This document shows positions 9,093-16,106 of a stretch of 64,000 nt of DNA, one piece after another; the first letter of the stretch is position 1; every line of letters begins with the position of its first letter. Location: the NCBI RefSeq assembly GCF_030161255.1, contig NZ_BSPX01000011.1:1-64000 (forward strand), written 5' to 3'. A program made the position numbers and the translations under genes. The notes under the pieces were generated by a model. That model saw only the letters and a list, made by a program, of their open reading frames with translations. It searched no databases and was not told the origin of the DNA. The stretch is from Zoogloea oryzae. GTDB lineage: Bacteria; Pseudomonadota; Gammaproteobacteria; Burkholderiales; Rhodocyclaceae.

Positions 9093-10578
9093 CACCCGCG
9101 CTGCCGACCTGGCCCGCTACGGCCGCTGGCTCAAGCGCGGCGTGGGCGAAGCCTTCAGCGCCGCCATCGGCACAGCAGCGGGCGATCTGCTGTGGGCCGA
9201 CGGCGACCCGGCCCCCCTTGGCGAAGCCCTCGCCGCCTGCAACGCAGCGCCTCCGGGCGGCGACGGCATGCGCCGCCTCAAGACCGGCCTCGGCGTCACC
9301 TACGCCAGCCCCGCCCTGCTGCCCGACGGCCCCGGCTGGCTGATCGCCGTGCCCCGGGACGACGCCGCCCCCTTCGGCATCGACCTCGACACCGTCGCCG
9401 AGACCATGGCCGACGTGGCCGCCACCCTCGCCGACCGCAACAGCCTGGGCGCCGAGATGGACGTGCTGGCCGCCGAACTCGCCGAACGCTACGAAGAGCT
9501 CCACCTTTTCTACGACATCGACCGCCACCTCACCAAGCAGGATCTGGGCGCCGAAGTCCTGCAGGACCTGCTGAAGAGCTGCGCCGAACAGCTCAACGCC
9601 GACGTGGCCTGCTTCGTCCGCCCGGCCGAGAACCTCACCGTCTCCGCCACCAACCTCAGCAAGCCGATCCACAACCTGGATCTGGTGCTGGTGGAGATGC
9701 GCGGCGACCTGTTCCGCTTCGTCTCTTCAAGCCGCGCCACGGTCGTCCTCAATGACATGAAGGACTCCCGCCGGCCCTACATCTTCACCGACATGCCCTA
9801 CAAGGTGCTGGCCTGCCCGGTGTTCCAGGGCCTCGAGATGCCGGCCATGCTCACCCTCCTCAACCACCAGGAGAAGCCCGACTTCACCAACAGCGACCGC
9901 CGCCTCGGCGAGGTGATGGCGCACCAGATCTCCAACGTGATGCACATGGGCGAGATGTTCGCCGAGATGCGCCGCTTCACCGAGCAGATGGCCGCCGCGC
10001 TGATCGAGGCCGTCGAGGCCAAGGACCCGTACACCCGCGGCCACTCCGAGCGGGTGCACCTGCTGTCGATGCGCCTGGGCCAGGCCCTGCGCCTGCGCAC
10101 CGAGGAGATGGAGAACCTCCACTGGGGCTCGCTCCTCCACGACGTGGGCAAGATCGGCATCCCCGACGCCGTGCTGTGCAAACCCGGCCGGCTCACCAAC
10201 GACGAATACACCTTCATCAAGGTGCACCCGGAGCGCTCCTACGAAATCCTGCGCCACGTGGACCGCCTCAAGGGCGCTCTCGCCGGCGCCCGCCACCACC
10301 AGGAAAAATTCGACGGCACCGGCTATCCCCACGGCCTGCGCGGCTCCGACATCCCGCTGCTGGCGCGGATCATCGCCGTGGCCGACACCTACGACAGCAT
10401 CACCAGCTCGCGCGCCTACCGGGCCGGCAGCACCCACGAGGCGGCAGAAAGGGAGATGCGCCGGGTCAGCGGCACCCAGCTCGACCCGGAGCTCCTCGAC
10501 ATCTTCCTGCGCCTGTGCGACGACGAGCCGGCCATGCTGCTGAAGATGGGCATCCGGCGGGAGTGCGACGATCACTGA
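9085..10578 (+). CDS. GAF and HD-GYP domain protein, probable c-di-GMP phosphodiesterase
   Basis: 497 aa. N-terminal 130 residues are not recognised; a GAF-like domain lies at about 145-295 and the HD-GYP domain at about 305-490. The HD motif LLHDVGKIGIPD and the GYP block HHQEKFDGTGYP are intact, as are the later metal-ligand region (IIAVADTYDSITS) and the RAYR segment, so it should hydrolyse c-di-GMP. Its end overlaps the candidate translation start of the STAS-MshEN ATPase gene by 8 bases. This links c-di-GMP turnover directly to a predicted c-di-GMP-binding pilus ATPase. Confidence 0.92.
   Translation: MTDTRAADLARYGRWLKRGVGEAFSAAIGTAAGDLLWADGDPAPLGEALAACNAAPPGGDGMRRLKTGLGVTYASPALLPDGPGWLIAVPRDDAAPFGIDLDTVAETMADVAATLADRNSLGAEMDVLAAELAERYEELHLFYDIDRHLTKQDLGAEVLQDLLKSCAEQLNADVACFVRPAENLTVSATNLSKPIHNLDLVLVEMRGDLFRFVSSSRATVVLNDMKDSRRPYIFTDMPYKVLACPVFQGLEMPAMLTLLNHQEKPDFTNSDRRLGEVMAHQISNVMHMGEMFAEMRRFTEQMAAALIEAVEAKDPYTRGHSERVHLLSMRLGQALRLRTEEMENLHWGSLLHDVGKIGIPDAVLCKPGRLTNDEYTFIKVHPERSYEILRHVDRLKGALAGARHHQEKFDGTGYPHGLRGSDIPLLARIIAVADTYDSITSSRAYRAGSTHEAAEREMRRVSGTQLDPELLDIFLRLCDDEPAMLLKMGIRRECDDH
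10559..10573 (+). promoter_or_regulatory. Candidate Shine-Dalgarno plus non-canonical AUC start for the STAS-ATPase gene
   Basis: GGGAG at 10559-10563 lies 7 bases before ATC at 10571, in frame with the ATPase. Starting here gives T-D-N-V-V-R-T-R-A-G-T-L-T-Y, which completes the first strand of the STAS domain, whereas the first standard start codon (GTG 10652) cuts into that domain. The only in-frame stop upstream is TGA at 10541. ATC is a rare initiator, so this may instead be a mutated ATG or a base-calling error. Confidence 0.45.
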
Positions 10579-10651
10579 CAACGTCGTCCGCACCCGTGCG
10601 GGCACCCTCACCTACCTCGCTCCCGAAGGCGCGCTGCACGACACCGACGCC

Positions 10652-12613
10652 GTGGGCGCCCTCGGCAGCGCCATCGACACCTGCGCCGCCGAATACGAAC
10701 TGCGCATCGTCCTCGACCTGGGCAAGGTCTCGCTGCTCTCCAGCCAGGCCCTCGCCCAGCTCCTCGTCGGCAGCGCCAAGCTCGCCGGACTTGGCGGCTG
10801 GCTGCGCCTCACCGCCCCTAACCCGCTGATCCACGACATCCTGGTGGCCACCGGGCTCAACCGGCGCATCGAGATCTTCGACAGCGGCGGCCCCGAATCC
10901 CGCCCCCTGCCGCCGCCCCTCGCCCCCAGCGGCCAGCGCCTCGGCGACATCCTCACCGAACGCGGCCTCGCCAAGCCCGAGCAGATCGCCGAAGCCGCGC
11001 GCCTGCAGCGCCAGCTCGGCCTGCGCATCGGCCGCATCCTCATCGAGAAGGGCTGGGTGCCCGAGCACGAGCTGCTCCAGGCCCTCTCGGCCCAGCTCGG
11101 CGTGCCCTACCTGGCCATGCGGCCGGGCCTCTTCGACCCGGCCATCGCCGAAGCCCTGCCCCAGGACATGGCCCGCCGGCTGGGTGTGCTGCCCATGTTC
11201 CGGATCGGCAACGAGCTCACCCTCGCCACCACCGACCCGCAGTCCATGCCCGTGGCCGACGAGATCGAGCGCGCCAGCGGCTGCCGCCTGCGCTGGGTGC
11301 TGGCCGGCGCCGACGCGATCCAGAAATGCCTGTTCGAGGCCTACTCCGGCTCCGCCTACGATCCCGACCTGATCGACGGCAACACGATGGACCTGGAGGT
11401 CATCGAGAACACCAGCCAGGCGGGCGACACCACCACCATCGACGAGCTCGCCGCCGGCAGCCCGGTGATCAACCTGGTCAACTCGATCATCCAGCGGGCC
11501 ATCCACGACAACGCCAGCGACATCCACCTGGAGCTCTTCCGCACCAAGGCGCGGGTGCGCTTCCGCATCGACGGCGTGCTGTACGAGGTGATGAACCCCC
11601 GCGCCGACCTCTTCCCGGCCCTCGTCTCGCGCCTCAAGGTGATGGCCAACCTGGACATCGCCGAACGCCGCCTGCCCCAGGACGGGCGCATCCAGGTGTC
11701 CACCAAGGGCCGCACCGTGGACCTGCGCTTCTCGTCGCTGCCCGGCATCTACGGCGAGAAGGTGGTGCTGCGGGTGCTCGACAAGGGCACCACGGTGCTC
11801 GACCTGCACCGCCTGGGCCTGGCCGATGGCAACCTCACGCGCTTCCGCCGCCTGCTGGCGCGCAGCCACGGCCTGCTCCTCGTCACCGGCCCCACCGGCA
11901 GCGGCAAGACGACCACCCTCTACGGCGCCATCGACCACCTGCGCAGCATCGAGAAGAACATCGTCACCATCGAAGACCCGGTGGAATACCAGCTCGACAT
12001 CATCAACCAGAACCAGGTGAACGAAGCGGTGGGCCTCACCTTCCCGCGCATCCTGCGCCACGTGCTGCGCCAGGACCCGGACATCATCATGGTGGGCGAG
12101 ATCCGCGACCGCCAGACCGCCGAGATCGCCGTGCAGGCCGCCCTCACGGGCCACCTCGTGCTGTCCACGCTCCACACCAACGACGCCGTGGGCGCCGTGG
12201 CGCGGCTGGTGGACATGGGCGTCGAGCCCTACCTGCTGTCGTCGGCGCTGATCGGCGTGATGGCCCAGCGCCTCGTGCGGCGCATCTGCCCCGAATGCCG
12301 CAGCACCTACATCGCCCCGCCGGAGCTCGTCGAACGCTTTGGCTGGGAAGCCCGCGGCCAGGTGATGCTGGCCCGCGGCCGCGGCTGCCGCAACTGCTAC
12401 GACAGCGGCTACAAGGGCCGGCTGGCGATCCACGAGCTCATCGAGATCGACCGCCCGCTGCAGAGCCTGATCGTCGCCGACGCCGGCTACGAAGCCCTCA
12501 GCGATCACGTGCGGCGCGGCCCCACGCCGGGCCTCTTCGACGACGGGCTCGACCGGGTGCTGGCCGGCCACACCACGCTGGAGGAGATCTCCCGCGTGGT
12601 GCTGCTGGAGTAA
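10652..12613 (+). CDS. STAS + MshEN (c-di-GMP-binding) + GspE/PilB-type assembly ATPase
   Basis: 653 aa from GTG 10652; probably 680 aa from 10571. Domains: STAS-like fold in the first 85 residues (LRIVLDLGKVSLLSSQALAQLL, LTAPNPLIHDILVATGL); tandem MshEN motifs at about 96-150 (RLGDILTERGLAKPEQI... and RIGRILIEKGWVPEHELLQAL), the pattern that binds c-di-GMP in MshE; then the T2S/T4P ATPase with Walker A GPTGSGKTTT (about 413), Asp box, Walker B IIMVGEIRD, His box STLHTNDA and a CPEC...CRNC zinc site. It powers inner-membrane assembly of the pseudopilus. A STAS domain on such an ATPase is unusual. Followed 4 bases later by the GspF gene. Confidence 0.93.
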   Translation: MGALGSAIDTCAAEYELRIVLDLGKVSLLSSQALAQLLVGSAKLAGLGGWLRLTAPNPLIHDILVATGLNRRIEIFDSGGPESRPLPPPLAPSGQRLGDILTERGLAKPEQIAEAARLQRQLGLRIGRILIEKGWVPEHELLQALSAQLGVPYLAMRPGLFDPAIAEALPQDMARRLGVLPMFRIGNELTLATTDPQSMPVADEIERASGCRLRWVLAGADAIQKCLFEAYSGSAYDPDLIDGNTMDLEVIENTSQAGDTTTIDELAAGSPVINLVNSIIQRAIHDNASDIHLELFRTKARVRFRIDGVLYEVMNPRADLFPALVSRLKVMANLDIAERRLPQDGRIQVSTKGRTVDLRFSSLPGIYGEKVVLRVLDKGTTVLDLHRLGLADGNLTRFRRLLARSHGLLLVTGPTGSGKTTTLYGAIDHLRSIEKNIVTIEDPVEYQLDIINQNQVNEAVGLTFPRILRHVLRQDPDIIMVGEIRDRQTAEIAVQAALTGHLVLSTLHTNDAVGAVARLVDMGVEPYLLSSALIGVMAQRLVRRICPECRSTYIAPPELVERFGWEARGQVMLARGRGCRNCYDSGYKGRLAIHELIEIDRPLQSLIVADAGYEALSDHVRRGPTPGLFDDGLDRVLAGHTTLEEISRVVLLE

Positions 12614-12617
12614 ACCG

Positions 12618-13739
12618 ATGGCCATCGAACTCGGCCCCTCCAGCGGCGCGTCCGCCCCCACCGCCGCCAGCAGCGCGAAGGCCGCCTTTGCCGGCTGGAG
12701 CCAGCGCATCCAGGTAGCCGACCGGATCGCCTTCACCGAACAGCTGGCGCTGCTGCTGGAAACCGGCGTGCCGCTCCACACCGCGCTCAGCGAACTCCAC
12801 GCCCAGTCGCGCCGCCCGCCGGTGAAGGCGGTGCTGGCCGCGCTCCACCACGACATCCTCGAAGGCAAGCCCCTGTCCCAGGCCCTCGCCGCCCAGCCGG
12901 CGATGTTCCCCGGCACCTACACCCACCTGGTCGCGGCGGCCGAGGAAGGCGGCTTCCTGCCCGACGTGCTGGCCCAGCTCAAGGATCTCGACGAGAAGGC
13001 CCAGAACCTGCGCGTCGCGCTGGTCTCGGCCCTCACCTATCCGGCGGTGCTGCTGGGCCTGTCGGTGATCGTCGTGGCCTTCATCCTGCTGTGGGTGTTC
13101 CCGCGCTTTGCCGACCTCTTCGCCTCCATCCACGACCGCCTGCCCGTCACCACCCTGGTGCTCATGGCCCTGTCGGACTTCCTGCACAAGTACGGCGCGC
13201 TGGTGGTGGTGGGCATCGGCGTGCTCGCGCTGGTGGGGCGGCGCGTCGCCACCTCGCCGGAAGGCCGCGCCGCCATCGAGCGGGCAGTGATGGCCACCCC
13301 GGCCCTCGGCAACATCGTGATGGGCATCCACATGGTGCGGGTGTTCCGCATCCTGTCCCTGTCGCTGTCCCGGGGCGTGCCGCTGCTCAAGGCCCTGGCC
13401 GCCAGCCAGGACATCGCCTCCACCCGCGCCCTGCGCGAGGCCATGGAGCGCATGCGCGTGAGCGTCGAGGAAGGCCGCGGGCTTTCGGCGGCGCTCGCAG
13501 ACACCGAGTTCATCCCGCCCCTGGCCCGGGAGATGCTCGCCACCGGCGAGCGCAGCGGCCACCTGGCCAAGGTGCTGGAGCGCCTCGCCGAGCACTACCA
13601 GCGCAAGCTCGAACAACGCCTCGCCACCCTCGCCAAGGTCATCGAACCGGTGATGCTGCTGTTCATGGGCGGCCTCGTCGCCACCATCGTCAGCGCGCTG
13701 ATCCTGCCCATCTTCAAGCTGTCGGCGGCTGTTCATTAG
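12618..13739 (+). CDS. Type II secretion/type IV pilus inner membrane platform protein (GspF/PilC/MshG family)
   Basis: 373 aa, a little short for GspF (about 400). Two repeated T2SSF domains (about 35-160 and 235-360), each starting with the helical pattern FTEQLALLLETGVPL / RILSLSLSRGVPLLKAL, and three TM helices (about 137-160, 180-200, 345-365). It forms the platform that couples the cytoplasmic ATPase to pilin extraction. Starts 4 bases after the ATPase stop. After it comes a 128-base gap with a small hairpin before the major prepilin gene. Confidence 0.92.
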   Translation: MAIELGPSSGASAPTAASSAKAAFAGWSQRIQVADRIAFTEQLALLLETGVPLHTALSELHAQSRRPPVKAVLAALHHDILEGKPLSQALAAQPAMFPGTYTHLVAAAEEGGFLPDVLAQLKDLDEKAQNLRVALVSALTYPAVLLGLSVIVVAFILLWVFPRFADLFASIHDRLPVTTLVLMALSDFLHKYGALVVVGIGVLALVGRRVATSPEGRAAIERAVMATPALGNIVMGIHMVRVFRILSLSLSRGVPLLKALAASQDIASTRALREAMERMRVSVEEGRGLSAALADTEFIPPLAREMLATGERSGHLAKVLERLAEHYQRKLEQRLATLAKVIEPVMLLFMGGLVATIVSALILPIFKLSAAVH

Positions 13740-13821
13740 GCGGACGGAATTCACGGTGAAGGCAAACTTGCACCTCAACTTTCGGCCGCTCTGGCCGTAA
13801 CAGGGTCCATACCTGCTCACC

Positions 13822-13840
13822 GGGCGGAGTGCTCCCGCCC
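13822..13840 (+). other. Short hairpin ahead of the major prepilin gene
   Basis: Six-base arms GGGCGG (13822-13827) and CCGCCC (13835-13840) with a 7-base loop, 27 bases before the prepilin ATG. No T run follows, so it does not look like an intrinsic terminator. A stabilising or processing hairpin that raises prepilin mRNA level is possible; no promoter can be named with confidence. Confidence 0.3.
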
Positions 13841-13867
13841 ATTGCACTACAAGAACCGGAGTCCGCA

Positions 13868-14380
13868 ATGAAGATTCGCCGCCCCCGCCTGCAAGACGGC
13901 TTCACGCTTGTCGAACTGCTGATCGTCGTGGTCATCCTCGGCGTGCTGGCCGCCATCGCCATTCCGCAGTTTTCCGCCTCCACCGACGACAGCAAGGCCG
14001 CCGCGCTGGACGCCACCCTGAGCAACCTGCGCACCGCCATCGAGCTGTACTACCAGCAGCACGGCAGCTACCCTAGCGCCGTGGCCGCCGGCGGCTCCTT
14101 CGGGGCGATCGACACCGAAGCCGCCTTCGTTTCTCAGCTGGTCAAATTCACCAGTGCTACCGGCGCCGTCAGCAACACCAAGGACGCCACCTACAAGTAC
14201 GGCCCCTACCTCAAGAAGAGCACCATCCCCGCCGATCCGATGAAGAACGTCGCCACCGTCGAAGTCATCAACCTCGGCAGCCTGGGCATGACCGCCACCT
14301 CTGGTGATCCCGGCGGCTGGAAGTTCGACAACAAGACCGGCCAGCTGATCGTCAACATCGCCGCCTACCAGTCCCGCTGA
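13868..14380 (+). CDS. Major type IV prepilin-like protein (MshA/PilA/GspG-like)
   Basis: 170 aa. ATG 13868 is chosen because it follows GGAG by 6 bases and gives a short charged leader; an upstream in-frame start at 13829 would add 13 residues. Class III signal: leader of 11 residues ending RLQDG, then FTLVELLIVVVILGVLAAIAIPQF with Phe+1 and Glu+5. The globular part follows the GspG/MshA style (ALDATLSNLRTAIELYYQQHGSYPS). Cleaved and methylated by a prepilin peptidase that is not in this window. First of five prepilin-like genes. Confidence 0.92.
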   Translation: MKIRRPRLQDGFTLVELLIVVVILGVLAAIAIPQFSASTDDSKAAALDATLSNLRTAIELYYQQHGSYPSAVAAGGSFGAIDTEAAFVSQLVKFTSATGAVSNTKDATYKYGPYLKKSTIPADPMKNVATVEVINLGSLGMTATSGDPGGWKFDNKTGQLIVNIAAYQSR

Positions 14381-14390
14381 TCTTGCCGCC

Positions 14391-14963
14391 GTGGCAGCGC
14401 CCGGCATCCGCCCCGCCCGTTGCGGCGGGGTGACCCTCATCGAACTGCTCATCGCCGTCGGCATCCTCGCCATGCTTGCCGCCTCGGCCGCCCCCCTGAT
14501 CTCCGCCACCAGCCGCCCGGCCCAGGCCGCCAAGGCCGCCGAGCAGCTCGCCGCGGCCCTGCGTTTCGCCCGCGACGAGGCCCTGCGCACCCAGAACCCC
14601 TGCGGCGTGATCTTCGCCGCCGGCAGCGCCAGCGACAGCTACAAGGTTTACACCCTCGACACCAGCAGCGCGCCGCCCACCCCGCTCTACACCGTCCGCC
14701 ACCCGCTCTCCCGCCAGCTCTACGCCGAGACCCTCGGCAGCGGCAGCCGCCATCCCGACACCCGCCTCGACAGCAATCTGGTCGTGCTGCCTTCGGGCAC
14801 CGCGAGCGCCCTGTCCTTCCTCGCCGACGGCGCCCCGGCGACCACCCAGGGCAGCGCCCTGCAGCGCCTCGCCAGCGGCAGCGCGCGGGTGCGCGTCCAG
14901 GCCGGCAGCCACACCCGCGACGTGCTGGTGGCCGCAGAGACCGGCCGCATCACCTTCCAGTAA
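14391..14963 (+). CDS. Minor pseudopilin, GspH/FimT-like (MshC position)
   Basis: 190 aa, GTG start. Leader of 13 residues ending RCGG, then VTLIELLIAVGILAMLAASAAPL with Glu at +5. The body shows the GspH/FimT-type pattern (AEQLAAALRFARDEALRTQNPCGVIFA). Lies 10 bases after the major prepilin and 4 bases before the next prepilin gene. Expected to join the initiating or tip complex of the pilus. Confidence 0.85.
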   Translation: MAAPGIRPARCGGVTLIELLIAVGILAMLAASAAPLISATSRPAQAAKAAEQLAAALRFARDEALRTQNPCGVIFAAGSASDSYKVYTLDTSSAPPTPLYTVRHPLSRQLYAETLGSGSRHPDTRLDSNLVVLPSGTASALSFLADGAPATTQGSALQRLASGSARVRVQAGSHTRDVLVAAETGRITFQ

Positions 14964-14967
14964 GGCC

Positions 14968-15381
14968 ATGAAACGCCAGCGCGGATTCGGCTACATCGAA
15001 GCCCTGGTGGCGGTGGTGCTGCTGGCGATCGCCATCGTCCCGGCCCTCGACGCCCTCTCCAACGCAACCCGTGGCGCCCCGACCGCCGACCGGGACGACG
15101 ACCTGTGGCAGGCCGTCGCCAACAAGCTCTCCGACGTCGCCGGCGCCCGCTTCGACGACCTGGACACCGCCGCGTCGCTTGCCGGCAGCGCCACCACCGC
15201 GAGCCTGTTCTCCGACGCCAGCGGCGCCACGCCGCGGGTGATGATCTACCTCAGCCGCTACGACGGCGACAACGCCGACGGCGACAACAACCCCTTCACC
15301 GGCACCGACGCCGACCTGATCTGGGTCCGCGCCGCCATCACCGACCCGCCGGTCGAGATGACCACCCTGGTGACCCGATGA
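14968..15381 (+). CDS. Minor prepilin-like protein (MshD/PilV-like)
   Basis: 137 aa. Leader MKRQRG then FGYIEALVAVVLLAIAIVPALDAL with Glu at +5. The body is short and ends with an Asp-rich stretch (YDGDNADGDNNPFTGTDADLIWVR) that could bind Ca. It overlaps the next prepilin gene by 4 bases (ATGA). Position after the GspH-like gene matches mshD in MSHA clusters; GspI-like is the alternative. Confidence 0.82.
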   Translation: MKRQRGFGYIEALVAVVLLAIAIVPALDALSNATRGAPTADRDDDLWQAVANKLSDVAGARFDDLDTAASLAGSATTASLFSDASGATPRVMIYLSRYDGDNADGDNNPFTGTDADLIWVRAAITDPPVEMTTLVTR

Positions 15382-16106
15382 AGCCGCAGCGGGGTGTCGC
15401 CCTGGTCGAGCTGCTGGTCGCCGCGCTGATCGCCGCGCTGGTGCTGGGCAGCCTCGCCGGCATGCTCGGCGGCCTGCGCCAGAGCGACGCCGTGATCGAA
15501 GAGCGCGCCGTGCTCCAGCGCGACGCCCGCCTGGCCCTGGAGCGCATTGCCGCGATGGTCGAAGCCAGCACCCGCCTGATGGTGCCCCTCGAAGTCACCA
15601 CCACCGCCCGCGACGTGCTCGCGGTGGCCCTGCCCCCCGGCGTCGACCGCAACGGCGACGGCTACGCCGATGCCGACAACGACAAGAACGGCGTCGTGGA
15701 CGACGACCTGCCCGCCGACGAGACCAACGACGGCGGCGCCGGCATCATCGGCATCGACGACGACGGGGACGGCCTGGTGGATAACGGCGCGAGCTTCACC
15801 GACAACGACGAGAACGGCACCATCGGCAGCGCGCCGGTCGCCCCCAGGACCGGCGCCGACTGGATCGACCCGGTGGTGTATTACCGGGTCGGCACCCAGC
15901 TGGTGGAGCGCCTGCCCAACATCGCGCCCTTCAACGGCAACGACTACTCCGTGCGCCCCATCGCCGACAACGTGACCGCCTTCAGCGTCACCCGCGTCGC
16001 CACCGGCAACCGGCGCTACCGGGAAGTCCTCGTCCAGCTCACCCTGACCGGCCCCGGCGGCGAAACCGGCAGCTGGTCGCGCCGCCTGCGGGTGGGGGCG
16101 CGATGA
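15378..16106 (+). CDS. Minor prepilin-like protein with Asp-rich calcium-loop insert (MshO/PilW-like)
   Basis: 242 aa, ATG 15378 overlapping the previous stop. Leader MKPQRG then VALVELLVAALIAALVLGSL with Glu at +5. Residues about 93-150 are a dense run of Asp/Asn/Gly repeats (DRNGDGYADADNDKNG, DDDGDGLVDNG, DNDENGT) resembling EF-hand or thrombospondin-type-3 calcium loops. The C-terminus returns to a PilW/GspJ-like beta fold (YYRVGTQLVERL). Likely a minor subunit whose stability depends on Ca. Confidence 0.85.
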   Translation: MKPQRGVALVELLVAALIAALVLGSLAGMLGGLRQSDAVIEERAVLQRDARLALERIAAMVEASTRLMVPLEVTTTARDVLAVALPPGVDRNGDGYADADNDKNGVVDDDLPADETNDGGAGIIGIDDDGDGLVDNGASFTDNDENGTIGSAPVAPRTGADWIDPVVYYRVGTQLVERLPNIAPFNGNDYSVRPIADNVTAFSVTRVATGNRRYREVLVQLTLTGPGGETGSWSRRLRVGAR

